Made by a program: the position numbers and the translations under genes. The notes beneath the pieces are model-generated. The model did no database searches. It was not told where the DNA came from and saw nothing but the letters and a program-made list of their open reading frames with translations. Below are positions 48,678 to 59,845 of a stretch of 64,000 nt of DNA, in pieces. This stretch comes from Epiperipatus broadwayi (lineage: Eukaryota > Onychophora > Udeonychophora > Euonychophora > Peripatidae): the NCBI GenBank assembly GCA_028023455.1, contig JAQFVV010012416.1:8933967-8997966 (forward strand), given 5' to 3'. Every line of letters starts with the position of its first letter. The first letter of the stretch is position 1.

Positions 48678-49260
48678 TTCATTATATAATACTTTACATA
48701 AGTAAGTTAAGTGTATACATTTACATATATTCATAAATGCTATTGAAAAATGTGACCAAAATAATAAAGATCCTATACCAGATTGTACATAATAATTTTC
48801 TCCTCTTCTTATGTAAATCACATCACAACAGCCAAAATTTAAACAAACCAATAGAATATCAGTAACTCATTGTCAGGGCCTCTAATAGATAATAAATATT
48901 ACACTTATAATGAATAAAAGTAAATGATTGAACCAGACAGGTTAAACTTGTTCAGAAGTTTTAAATACGGCTACCATGACAACAGACTGCTAATATTCTA
49001 TGGATTTATTTAAGCTTTAACTATTGTGATGTGATTACAAATTCTATATCTATAATTGTGCAATTAAAATTGTAAACGTAAAATTTCTTTGAAAATTTAT
49101 AAGTTAAGAATGGCTACACGTTTCCAGCAAACCAACATGAATAGTCTCCTTGATTTTGCAATTTCTTTGCGACTATTAGCAAATCAATAAAAACACAATC
49201 TTTTGTAAGTTGAGTTATAAAATTTTATACATTATTTTCCAGTTGCCATATGATCTTCTC

Positions 49261-49362
49261 CTATAACTTTTTTTGCTGATTCTCTCCATCTTGCTTTTTA
49301 TGCTCTATACCTGCTGCGACATAGGAAAAGACGCACAGCACTGCGTAACAAATCTGATCAGC
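49261..49362 (-). CDS. Candidate terminal exon of a membrane protein
   Basis: On the minus strand a pyrimidine tract AATTTCTTTTTTATAG ends at 49363, followed by an open frame of 33 codons and TAG (49263-49261). It begins ADQICYAVLCVFSYVAAGIE, a hydrophobic stretch of about 16 residues, and ends in a polar, Lys/Gln-rich tail (HKKQDGENQQKKL). That is the form of a last membrane helix plus a short cytosolic tail, as in MARVEL-type or other four-helix membrane proteins, but the family is not identified. The block contains several CpGs and is less AT-biased than its surroundings. No upstream exon was found; it would lie to the right on this strand. An internal CAG|GTATAG could act as a donor instead, making it a 52-base internal exon. 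Confidence 0.45.
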   Translation of the reverse strand, partial: ADQICYAVLCVFSYVAAGIEHKKQDGENQQKKL

Positions 49363-49363
49363 C

Positions 49364-51121
49364 TATAAAAAAGAAATTACAGAGAGATTTAAATATCACA
49401 ATGTAAATTAATCTAATTTTTATAATACTATGTATCAAATTGCAAAGTGATTAAAATGTTATCTAAAATTAGAGTAAATATGAATATGCAAAGAGTCATA
49501 ATATTACCTTAACAGTTGATTTACAAATGAACTTTTAAAATCATAATATTAAAATGATATAAATATATTTAATGCATTTACGTATAAAACTGTAAGCACA
49601 TTATTATGAGTACATAATTTCTTAAACATTAAGTTTGTATAAGGTTTTTTCCATGAAAACAATAGAGTAAACAAAAAAAGGGGGAGGGCAGTTTAAATAG
49701 TTCATACAAGAGTAAAATCCTAACTAATAGCATCTTGTAGAAGAATACTGGAGAAGATCAGGCTTGTCAACTGCTGGATAGTAAAAGTCTGAATGATTTT
49801 TTTAACCCTTATTTTACCCTCTAGCTAAAAATAGTTAGATTCTTATTCACTAATCAATACTGGCTTATTAGATGAATTTGTTATAGGTCATGAAAATCTT
49901 ATTAAACTATGAAGAATGTTATCTAAATTTAAATCTTATTATATGTATGGCAGGCGGATATCCATATGAAAACAAGAAAAACGCAATTTAAATTTTAGAA
50001 GTTACAATTCCTTATCCAAGAAAACTAATATTAATACTAACTCTGATAATATAAAAGTGTTTCCTATGGCTTAATAATAGTGTCCGTAGTCAGAAGTTTA
50101 TACAGTGACTAAAAACTGGATGTGAAAAAAAAAACAATGACATATGTTCATAATGCACTTATATATGTTTAAAAAAACTGATAATAAATAGGCTTTATTA
50201 TTCCAAAGAATCCATTGGCAAACATCAGTGTTATCAAGTACAAAAAAAATCATACATGAAATGACGAGTAACAAGCCTCCAAATCAAATTATTATTTAAA
50301 TTTAATGTATAAATCAGCTGCCATTTTCCTTTACCCACTACTGATTCCATAAGATGATCATAGTCATATAGTTTTTGAATTATATAATTTTTTGTTCTGA
50401 TAAAAATGATTGGATAAAAAATTCATGAAATGTTATTTGTAATAATTTTTCAACAATTTGTATGGGCCAATTAGAAAATGTGTTAACAGTGGATGAACTT
50501 CTTGGAATCAAGAATGCTTCACATTACTTTGAAACAGTATATCTAGCCTTTGTTTATATAATCTTAATTACATAATAGTGTAATGGTTAATATATTTACT
50601 TTTCATCCCAATGACCTAGAGATTAAATCAGAGCCAAGTGAAACATGGAATTTTTTTTACAGTAACAAAGCTTAGCTTTTCTTACAGGATGAATGTCCAT
50701 TAAATACCAATTACCGATTTGTTACTTTAACTCCAGAATGCAACCCTTTATCATTATCAGGTAAATTTCAAATAAATTGGAACACTTGCATTAAGTTAAC
50801 TACAAACAACACACTACTAAGATGCAAATATATTAATTAATGTTAATAATAAAAAAAAAACTATGAACAAATGTTTGTTATTAAATATAAATATAGTCAG
50901 AAGAAAAAGGTATTCTTATTGAAAATAAAATCAATTATATTAGAAAGAAATTCATAGCTGAAAAACGAAAACACTTTATTAAACATCATACAGTGTTCCA
51001 TAGACTTTTCATTGTAATGCTATCAAAGTATTTATGAATTCATTTTTTACCGTTCAAAACAAACAAACAAAAAAATTATAGCAGAAAGTGAAACCTTGTC
51101 CATTCTTTATTAAAATAAGAT
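49364..51121. other. AT-rich stretch, possible intron
   Basis: Apart from the SINE-like copy at 50572, no repeat or coding evidence was seen. Confidence 0.45.
50572..50760 (+). repeat. tRNA-derived SINE-like repeat (copy 2)
   Basis: GTGTAATGGTTAATATATTT, then ACTTTTCATCCCAATGACCT and GAGATTAAATC align with the head at 41500. The body TAAATACCAATTACCGATTTG aligns with CATCCAATTACTGATTGG there. Confidence 0.55.
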
Positions 51122-51539
51122 ATAATAAATTGAAAGTATGCTAGCCTTTCTCACATGCGCAATTATAACAGAGAAAGCCAATCAGATTTTAAAACAGATA
51201 TATAATAAATAATCAAGCTTAGACACGAGACAGAGATTTTGATAGAAAAGGTTGATACCAACCTTTTCTAAACTTAACTTTTATATATATATAAGCCAGT
51301 CTTAAGCATCTTAGCCTGAAAGCTTTAAATATATAAACAAATATAATTATCATTCATTGTGTTATAAATATAATATATTACGGCACGAAATCTCAGATTT
51401 ACTATACCGCAATTTTCATCAAAATCTCTGTCTCGTGTCTAAGCTTGATTATTTATTATATATCTGTTTTAAAATCTGATTGGCTTTCTCTGTTATAATT
51501 GTGCATGTGAGAAAGGCTAGCATACTTTCAATTTATTAT
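51122..51539. repeat. Foldback element with near-identical 122 bp arms
   Basis: The arms 51122-51244 and 51418-51539 are reverse complements with only one or two differences (for example ATGCGCAATT against the complement of AATTGTGCAT). A second perfect hairpin, GAAAAGGTTG...CAACCTTTTC, follows the left arm at 51245-51270. The direct text AAAATAAGATATA lies close to both outer edges (51113 and 51577). The high arm identity suggests recent origin or gene conversion. No coding content. Confidence 0.92.
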
Positions 51540-51652
51540 CAATTTTCAACATGCGATTTAAATAAATATTGTTTAAAATAAGATATAAAAAAGATTGTTT
51601 TAAAATAATGCTTTTATGTAAATAGCCAACTAAAAAGTACAAAATAATAAAT

Positions 51653-51913
51653 TAATCCTTTCACAATTAATTTACCATTCTTGAAAAATATCAGAGATTT
51701 TAAGAACTTAGACTCGTTATAAAACAATTGGAAATTGTAGGAATATTGTCGATTCACAAAAGCATTTGAGGCCTTTTTCATTTTTATGACTTGAGTCTCA
51801 AATGCTTTTATGAAATGAAAATATTCCTGCAATTTCCAACTGTTTTTATCATAAGTCTAGATGCTTAAGATCTCTGATATTTTCCAAGAATGTCAAATTA
51901 AGTGAGAGGATTA
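51653..51913. repeat. Second, older foldback with about 120 bp arms
   Basis: The left arm from TAATCCTTTCAC (51653) through TTACCATTCTTGAAAAATAT and CAATTGGAAATTG to AAAAGCATTTGAG matches the right arm in reverse up to GAGAGGATTA (51913), with around ten differences. The centre is at about 51783. It starts only 114 bases after the foldback at 51122 and shares no sequence with it. Confidence 0.88.
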
Positions 51914-52540
51914 CTTTGTTCTGTTGTATTTTTTACTCAGCTATTATATAAAAGCATTCATTTAAAAAAAATTTCTTTTTTTACATCTTATTTTTTTACT
52001 TTTTAATTATATTTATATATTATTTTAAAAAAAAGTTAAAACTACCAAAAAAAATCTGACAAAAATTTTAATTTAATAATAAGATATTAAAATAAAAAAA
52101 ATATGCCCTGTAAAAAACGAATTCTAAATTTAAATATCATGTGATTGTCTACTATATAAAAATACTTATGCATTGTTAAGAGTTTTGCTAAAAAGTGTTC
52201 GAAGTGGTTTGGATAAATTGTATTTATAGGATATTACAGCAAAATAAAAAAAAGGGTGATTTGGGTAATATTTCAAAAGGTTTATCATTTTAAAAGAAAA
52301 ATATATCCAGGTAAATATTTTATTCTCAGTTATTCAGAATTTTTTGAATCAGAATTTAATATATTTTAAATTGTTGTTTGCCATAAGTGTGTGTGCAGAG
52401 TGTCTGACAGTTAGTATATGGAATATAAATATCTTATAAATTATGACATGTATTTTTCTAATTATGATATATTTTGTTTTGCTATTATATCTCATAAACC
52501 ATGTATAAACCAGCTTAGAACTAGATGAATGTTTCCTCAT
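51914..52540. other. AT-rich spacer
   Basis: No gene or repeat recognised. A 63-codon minus frame is consistent with chance. Confidence 0.5.
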
Positions 52541-52629
52541 GTGTCATAGTATCAGCCGGGAAGTGAACCCGCTAACCCAGGACAACTGCTTGTAAAGCAG
52601 CTGTCGCTGACCTCGACCACCAATGCTTG
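52541..52629 (-). repeat. tRNA-like SINE-type element (copy 2)
   Basis: On the minus strand: AGCATTGGTGGTCGAGGTCA, the nine-pair hairpin GACAGCTGC-TTTACAA-GCAGTTGTC, GGGTTCACTTCCCGGC, and tail ACTATGACACAT. It is almost identical to copy 1 at 26019 from the hairpin to the tail. It keeps a 5' acceptor-like AGCATTG, which copy 3 pairs with CAATGCT. Confidence 0.78.
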
Positions 52630-53890
52630 ACTTATGTATTGGTTTTTTAATTAGTTTAATTAAATAAATCAATATTAATAAAATTTTGTTCTACAAATGC
52701 AATGTTTCCATCAGATATATTTTTTTAATTTTAATTAATTTAGTATAAGTTAAATCAATATTAGAAAAATTTTATTCTACCAATGCAATATTTCCATTGA
52801 TTCAGTTGCTAAAGTTTTCTTGGGAAGCGTAAGAATAAGTTCAAGTTCTAAATGGGGACAATTTTTTTTTCATGGTTAATTCAAAAATATGAACATACCA
52901 ACAGAAACACAGACAGGGCAAGTTAATATAAAAGCATTTAATACCCATAAATGAGTTGTTTCTGTTATTAAGAGATCAAAGTCGGGCAATAGTTCAAAAT
53001 TGTGGACTAGTATTACAATAAAATCAGAGAAAATTTAATACAAATATCGTTAAAATCTATGTTATCTGTCTATGAAATGTAATAAATTAAAAGCAATATT
53101 AATACCATTTTATACTTGGAGAAAACAATGAAAATGTTAAATGTGCCAAAATGCAATAAAAAAGGTAATAGTTTATTTTATTTTTACAAATAATGTATTT
53201 ATTGCGTATGAATCTCTTGTTGCAGTTTTTCCTTGTTTAACAAGTTTTCTTTGTAAAGTTGTAGCTCCATTTTGTTATATGAGAGAATACGAAGTAAAAA
53301 AGACCAATATCGATACAGGGAAGAAAGTGTATATTTCCATGGAAATTCCATTCTATGAAACTGAGCAAATATGATGTATTGTTGACAAAGTTATTTTTCC
53401 ATTTTCTTCCTCTCAATTCAAGTATCAGAAATGACTCTTCCTATAAAATTATTTTAGCATATTTTAATTTTACTTGGAATAAATAATACCCATAAATGAC
53501 ATCTTGTTTACAACTTTCAGTATAAAACAAATAATTGATTAAAATTTCCAAGATGAACTTGGGATCATAATTTAACTTTTTAAAAAGTATAACTAAAGTT
53601 CCCCTTTCCCCTATGTAATCTATTGTTTAATATTTTTATTAACCAGGTGTTTTATTAAATAATGTTTTTAAAAAAACCCATTAACATATTTTATAATAAT
53701 AAATACTATGTAAATAAAGGGAGTAAATCACCTTCCCCCAGGCTATAAATTAAAAGCACTCCCAATGTTGAACAAAGGATCAAAACATACATAGAGCTAT
53801 GCTTAATTTAAAGTTTAAATAACAAATAGTAGTTTAAGTACTACTTAGTTAATAATTGCATTTTTTTATCTAGTTCTCTTATGCTGAATT
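52630..53890. other. AT-rich stretch with a doubtful open frame
   Basis: A 77-codon plus frame (53141-53374) has a somewhat protein-like second half, but no family, splice context or start signal that I can support. A short duplicated text (ATTAGTATAAGTTAAATCAA-like) occurs near 52670 and 52750. Confidence 0.4.
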
Positions 53891-55017
53891 TCTCTGAAAA
53901 TAAGATCTATCCTGAAAATAAGACCTATTAAGATTGTCAGCCAGACCCATGGATTTTGTTTGTCTATTGAAACACATGAATGTATTGAATTATGAAGGGA
54001 GACTAAAAAATAACCGGAATTTTGTAACAAAAAATTGTATATTTATTTTTAGGTCTCACAAATTGAATCTATTTCAAAGTATAGTCTATTTAATCCAATG
54101 CATAGGTCTAAACATTTTTTTTTCACTTTTCGAAGAAGTAGACTGGAAATACTTGTAAAGTGATACATTTTAACACCTCGATTATTTTTAGCTTCACCAC
54201 TTCTAAGTCCACAAATTTTTTTTTTTCATTTGAAAAATTAAAAAGTAATAGCACGAAGCAAGATTGAATGAGTGTGGCAGATAGGTAAGCTGAGTTATAC
54301 TGAATTTAATTAAAAATTGTTTCAAATTCAAGCTTTATGCACTATCATGATGAAACATGCACTTCTCACTTTGTCACAAAATAGGACATTTATGTTTTAC
54401 CACATCATATAAAAGTTTTGGAACTTGAAGATTTTAAATGCCCGATCGTTACAAAGAAATTCTGAGTGAACAATGCCATTTGCATCTTTAAAAAACCAGC
54501 TTTGTCTTGATGTTTGACTTCACTCACCATGCATTTTTAGGCCATGGGGAATTTAACTCTTCCATTAAACCACTTGTTGTAAATTTGTATTTTTCCAGAA
54601 TAACTTGCTTGTAAACTGTTTCAAGAAGTACAACTGTTTTCCCTGCCATTGTCACTAAAACAAAACAGAATTTCACATTGTTCCACCTTTTTAGCCATTA
54701 CAAAAATTGATAAACATGCAAAATGCACTTTACAAATAATGTGCTAAGTGTGACTACAATTTTACATGATGTCATTTGGAAGATTGAGGTAAAAGGGTCC
54801 CCGCAAGAGATATCTACAAGTAGAAGCATGTATTATAAACAGATGTAACTATAAGAGAATGATTCCAGTTATTTTTGGGTGTCCCCTTATAATGTAATGA
54901 ATGTATAAATAAATATAAATTTTTGTGCATGAAAAAATAAAACATGCCCTGAAAATAAGCCCTAAGATGTCTTTTGGAGCAAAAATTAATATAAGTCTTG
55001 GTCTTATTTTCAGAGAA
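53891..55017. mobile_element. Inverted-repeat element hosting a nested mariner
   Basis: The left end TCTCTGAAAATAAGATCTAT (53891) and right end TCTTATTTTCAGAGA (to 55016) are inverted repeats. Subterminal CCTGAAAATAAG motifs recur inside both ends (53911; about 54950). The mariner copy at 53995-54888 sits between them, so this element is the older one. Without the mariner it would be about 230 bp, a size typical of MITEs. The GAAAATAAGACC / AAGCCCTA text resembles a dispersed animal MITE family that I recall but cannot name with certainty. Confidence 0.7.
53995..54888 (-). pseudogene. Mariner-type transposon remnant
   Basis: The terminal repeats agree: GGGAGACTAAAAAATAACCG at 53997 and, from 54886 backward, GGGGACACCCAAAAATAACT. 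Minus-strand frames hold transposase pieces: near 54250-54200 a pattern S-F-N-L-A-S-C-Y-Y-F-L resembles the conserved YSPDLAPSDYHLF block of mariner transposases, and C-terminal pieces follow down to 54030. At about 0.9 kb it is shorter than an intact mariner (about 1.3 kb). Multiple stops and frame changes are present. The 74-codon plus frame at 53934 is a by-product. Confidence 0.7.
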
Positions 55018-55785
55018 CCATGGTACTTTATTGTGTGATATGTTAATTGATTTCTTCAAAAGTAGTCAGAAGTTCCTATACATAGGCTGTATATTCAAGA
55101 GATCAGTCATTTACATCATTTAAAAACATATATTATAAAAGATACATCTACTTTTACTCCCTTATCGTCTCTAATATACAATAAACTTTTTTTTAAATTC
55201 CAATATCTTTCCCTCATATTTATCATTCTTGTTATAATGACTTTGTATCAGAATGAAGACTCAATTTTCATCATTTCCCAATTGAGTAGCCATTTATAAA
55301 GAGAATGAAAAGAAAAAAAATGAAATAATTGTAAGAGCCATAATAAAATGCTAAACTACTGATGATCACTCCACATTTTGATAATTACTTGTATTGAGTT
55401 CAGAAACTAACCACAATATATTTAATAATGATAATGCAATCAACCTCCAGCATTACTCATTGTCATCTGGCATAGCTAGTTAATAAATATAAATCATCAT
55501 TTTTGAAGTCAATAGCGTCATATTAACAGCAACAAATAATCATTAAGAATCTATCTTTGTGACTGAATTTAAAAGACATACTATCAAATATTAGGCTAAT
55601 GATCAATGGTTTCATGTGTGTACTGACCATAGACTGGTAATCATCATCATGAACAAAATAAAGTTATAATTCTAAAAAGAATTACATAGCTGTCCACATG
55701 CCCCCCCCCCCTCAACTTTATTTTTGCAAAGCATTTGACTATGGTGAACACAAAACAATGATAATAATATTTTAATTTTTAAATA
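55018..55785. other. AT-rich spacer with a C-run
   Basis: A ten-base C-run lies at about 55702. Nothing else recognised. Confidence 0.5.
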
Positions 55786-55789
55786 TATA

Positions 55790-55990
55790 ATGTACCAGTC
55801 AAAATATGTTGATCCATCTAACATGAGCTGGAATTCAATGGAATGTACTTCAAACCCAGTCAAGCCCGAGATTTATATCAGAGGCCAATTTAGATTCGAA
55901 CCAAGTCCACAAGCATCAGATAGAACACCTAATGAATAACCTAATAATGATGGCACACAAGAGTTAATTCTTAAGTCCGGTCCACTAGAA
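55790..55990 (-). repeat. Possible tRNA-derived SINE
   Basis: On the minus strand, TTAGGTTATTCATTAGG (weak box A) is followed at tRNA spacing by GACTTGGTTCGAATCT (good box B) at about 55910-55895, then a body with GCCTCTGATATAAATC and GACTGGGTTTGAAG. No second copy was seen in the window, so the call is tentative. Confidence 0.4.
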
Positions 55991-56679
55991 GAGCAAAAAA
56001 GACAATGAGACATATTTAACAAGACATACATACATGTTGGAATGTATGGAAGCGGGGAGAAGATAATTCGAACTACATAAGTGGCTTGGATAATAATAAA
56101 ATATTTAATAAAACATTTAATTAACAGTAAATTACTTAGATATTTATTTGAATGCTCATATGAATAAATTACATATTATATGTCAATAAATATGTTTGGT
56201 GGGTTAGATTAACGTGCCAATCATTTGATCGCAAAACAAACTTACACATTTTTAAATTAACGTTTTAGCGGTGGCTCTGAAAGGTGATGATAAGCGTAAA
56301 AATTTAGAAAGCATTCTAGGAATCATTATACATATTATACAATCTATTTTCACACCGTATCGGTCGTGAAAATCAAAATATATATTTTAAAAATGGTTTA
56401 ATCATGGAATACAACATTTGTGAGGATTTAGAAAAATAATATTCATTTAAATAAAGTATCTTTTATTAAAAGACATAATAATTTTAACTATTCTTTGAAT
56501 TCAGATTTTAAAAGGAAAAGAACGCCTTGTTTTCTAAAGATATGTATACTCTTAAATAAATAGGATGAATTACCATTGTGGGATTTTACAAAAATAAGAA
56601 AAAAAACAATATTACTAATTAAAATAATCACGATTATTAGAAAGACATATATATATATAAAGGCAAAGCGCAAGTTTAT

Positions 56680-57000
56680 GATTACAGCATCGAAATGAGG
56701 TCATTAAATAAATTAATTAATATTAATGGGAAAAGCAGCGGAGCTGATATAAAGGCAGAAGAATCCGAAGTAATGTCATGCTTCCTAACGAAGAAAACGA
56801 AATGGCTAAGAGTCCTTCGTCTAGGGAACTGCTTAGAGAACTTTAATTAGGCTTGGCATGATCCCCAGGATTCTCTGGGTGACCGATGCAAGAGGCCTGT
56901 TATACGAAAATAATCCCCAGAAGTTTAACTACCTGCAGGAGAAGGTGTGAAGAAAGTTTATGGGTTCAACTTTATTGTAAACCTCCAAGTTAGAAGCATG
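56680..57000. promoter_or_regulatory. Mixed-composition block, possible conserved noncoding element
   Basis: It stands out from AT-rich flanks by balanced composition and scattered CpGs. It contains TTAATTAATATTAATGG and TTTAATTAGGCTTGGC (homeodomain-type cores) and GATGCAAGAGGCC. All three frames on each strand are closed by stops, so it is not a coding exon. On the minus strand CTTCACACCTTCTCCTGCAG is a good acceptor, so it could be an untranslated exon. Confidence 0.25.
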
Positions 57001-57879
57001 TAATATTTAATAAATGAAGCCTTATATCAGCAATGCAACATAACACTGTCTTTAATACCATGAAATGGAAATCACTATTTTAGAACATATGAACATCACT
57101 CGAATGCTGTAATTCAGGCAATTAACATTATGCTACGTAATATATATATATATGGGAAAGATTTAATTCATACAAATAGGTTTTAAAAATTACCCCCCTT
57201 CCCTTCCTTGTTATTTAACAGACTGAACTCCTACCCTCGCGAATTTTATAACTTGAGAATAATCCAGTCTTTGAAATATTAAGAGTATAGCTTTATAATA
57301 CAGAGGATATAAAAAACAATAATAAGAAAAAACTCACCTTTTCAGAATTAAATGTATGACATAAAAAAAAAATATTTGATAGCGTCAATTTTTTTTTGGT
57401 AATTTTAAAATTATACATAAAGAATATATATATTTCTTTTAAGGATATTTTTAAGAAAAGCATGTAATTAGGTTAACCTGAGAAACAACCTGGAAAGAAT
57501 ATTAATTCAGAAAATATGTAAATCTAATTCAAAAGGCTGGGGTTTGATCAGCCTCAACTCAGGGAGGTCTAAGTAGATAGGGAAAAATAACTTTATATAT
57601 TAGGTTTGTAAGATTGTTTAGATTGGCAAGTTAAAAATAATAAAATACAACAATTTAAAATGAAGAAAGGAACCGCACCATAAAGAAATGAGCAGACTTT
57701 ATGTATAAAAGAAAATTAGTAGTATGAAAGCAAATACAGTTAATAATTAATACCAAAAAAAAAACATTTAACAATTTAAAATGAAATCCAGAGAGCTGAG
57801 GTGGAGATTAATTTAGATGGAATAAGATGTAAAGTTCATAGGCGGTTTTTAGGTTAATTACCTTGCTATATTAAAGAGT

Positions 57880-58160
57880 CAATGTTAAGAGTTTGGCTCC
57901 ATTATGGCACAATTAACAGGATTGAAATCATTTGAATAGCAAGCTTCCATTAGGCATTCCTTCGTTCTTAGATCATATTTTGGGGCATCAGTGAGATGAT
58001 TATTCAAGGCGAGATTGACCAGCAAAAAAAAAAGCGAGAAAACTTGTTGTTTCTACTCGAGCGACATTTTTGAAAAAAAAAATAGCATGGAATCCTTTGG
58101 CAACAGATTTTCTACAAACTAGTTCTCTCTCAGGTAGTCATAAATCAGCCCATTATATAC
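57880..58160. promoter_or_regulatory. Second mixed-composition block
   Basis: GGCACAATTAACAGGATTGA, ATCATTTGAATAGC, CTTCCATTAGGCATTCC and ACTCGAGCGACA give non-repetitive text with homeodomain/Sox-like cores and CpGs. No coding frame. A regulatory role is only inferred. Confidence 0.2.
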
Positions 58161-58559
58161 AGCCTTCAGGTATGTGAGGAATACTTTTAGTATTTATTTT
58201 CTTCACCTATTGTTTTGGAGATGCAACTGTTAGATAATTTGTCTAAAAATATATTCAAATCCATTTCCAGATTAGAAATAGATTTGATAAAATGTTAATG
58301 GCAAAAGTATAAATTCTTAATTGAATTTCCCTTTTTACTTTTAGTTCATTTTAATTAAACATCCTTTCCCAAAATTAGATAATATAAAATTTCCACCCTT
58401 TTAGTTATTTTTGGACAATTAACAGTTGCATACTCCATCTTGGATTTTTAAAAGAAAAATATAGTTTTTAACAAATTTAAACAAAAGTTATTTTTTTTAC
58501 GGAACTTAAAAACAATAGCGGTAAAATTAATATAGTGTTAGTAATTGCTCCCATTATAT

Positions 58560-58680
58560 ATATATTTGAGCTGCACCTAATATATTTTGATTTTAATAAA
58601 AGAATTAATAATAAATAGTAAAAAATATTAAGAGCTAAATTTTATCTTTTAGGTGCACATCTCAAACGCATATATAAAAT
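58560..58680. repeat. Small inverted-repeat element, about 120 bp
   Basis: TTTGAGCTGCACCTAA (58565) pairs with the complement of TTAGGTGCACATCTCAAA (about 58651-58668). TA-rich text flanks both sides. It may be a miniature MITE. Confidence 0.55.
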
Positions 58681-58830
58681 AAATATACATTTATATAGGA
58701 GTGGGAGAGACCATAAGGTTCAAACATGGGTTAGTAATTTGGTGAGTATAAAGGACCATGAAGCTCAACTGCTTCAATAAATGTTCAGACATTTATAAAA
58801 AAAAAGGTAGTGATTATATTGTGCTCTAAT

Positions 58831-59176
58831 GCAAATTGGTGAAGTTATTAAATTAATAAACAATAATATTTGGCTTAGCACTTTCGGGGTATGTTAACTC
58901 CCATATTATCATAGCTTTTGTCATTAGTGATACAGTGCAATTGTTTTATATGCAAATCATTTAACTCAACCATTTCTTTGAAATCGCGAAACATGTATCT
59001 CGTCTATTGATGGCATTTGGGTCGTTCATGATGAAAGATGCCCCTTTTATTTTCCTTTTTGTATTATTTCTCTCAGAACACACAATCTTGGCAAAGTTGG
59101 GTTCAAACCTGTGGTTAGATGCCTTTTGGTGTTCCAAGTATTATTATTGATTATTAGTTTAATAACTTCACCAATC
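58831..59176. repeat. Inverted-repeat element, about 345 bp
   Basis: The left end AATTGGTGAAGTTATTAAAT and the right end TTTAATAACTTCACCAAT are inverted. The match extends about 42 bases inward, through AATAA and ATTTGG / CCAAGTATT. A further direct copy of the end motif (GGTGAAGT...TTTAATAAA) follows at 59191. MITE-like, with no coding content. Confidence 0.75.
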
Positions 59177-59230
59177 ATTACGAACAACTGGTGAAGTAAA
59201 TCGTTTAATAAAGAAAAGGTAATTAAAAAA

Positions 59231-59578
59231 AACTGGCTTTATTCATGCTGAGCATGCTTTCATTACAATGTGTACCATAATCATAGCTATCGTACATTCC
59301 TATTATTGGTGGTATTTAAGTATACTTGCTTATATTCAAATTCATTTAAATTTGTTGTGTAGTTATGTAAATTTTATTTGAAATTTTCTTAGAGCCCATT
59401 TCTTAGAGACAAAACAGTGCTGGTATCTTTTTTATTTATCGCGAATTGATCTTTGGCTATAGTCATGCCGCCTTAATTTTTTTTTATTCTCCCTCTCAGT
59501 ACAATTTTTGCTTTAGGTAAATCGGATTTATGGCCAGAGTATTGTTTGTGTTCATGCTGAGCATGAATAAAGCCAATT
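59231..59578. repeat. Inverted-repeat element, about 345 bp, hairpin ends
   Basis: TGGCTTTATTCATGCTGAGC (59234) and the reverse complement ending GAATAAAGCCA (59575) form perfect 23 bp terminal repeats. Each contains its own small palindrome CATGCT-G-AGCATG. It is close in size to the element that ends 55 bases before it, but the ends are unrelated. MITE-like. Confidence 0.82.
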
Positions 59579-59714
59579 TTTAAAATAATACTACTTTTTC
59601 TTTATGAATGTCTAAACATTTATGTGTTTAAAATTACAAGTGCAAGGAAAAGAGGTAAGATATTAAAGGAAATATGTAATAATAACAATAAATTAAAAAA
59701 AGGTATATGGCTTT

Positions 59715-59800
59715 ATTGCTTGGGCATTCATATGAAGTTCGAGTGGTGCCTGCCGATCCTAAGTCAGATGATCTACCAACTGTGCCAACACCTTGCAGGG
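59715..59800 (-). repeat. tRNA-like segment
   Basis: On the minus strand: GTTGGCACAGTTGGTAGATC (good D-arm/box A), CTGA-CTTAGGA-TCGG (anticodon-like arm), and CACTCGAACTTC, a weak box B. The acceptor stem does not pair well. It is probably a SINE head or tRNA pseudogene. It lies 46 bases from copy 3 of the other tRNA-like group, in opposite orientation. Confidence 0.5.
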
Positions 59801-59845
59801 TATTTTAAATAATATTTATTACATAAAAAAAATATAAAATAGTCA

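Larger units (their letters stand above)
39546..49260. other. Long AT-rich, gene-free stretch with few repeats
   Basis: Nearly 10 kb with no coding frame over about 70 codons. It holds only small features: a (TG/TA)n tract at about 39961-39991, a SINE-like copy at 41500, a hairpin at 44664, TA-rich tracts at 48020-48130 and a small foldback at 48515. The contrast with the transposon-rich DNA on both sides is notable. If the minus-strand terminal exon at 49261-49362 is real, at least the right-hand part would be its 3' untranslated region. Confidence 0.45.

Noticed and set aside
53141-53374. 77-codon plus-strand frame with a charged second half
   Set aside because: No family, no promoter or splice support, and length is compatible with chance in this DNA.
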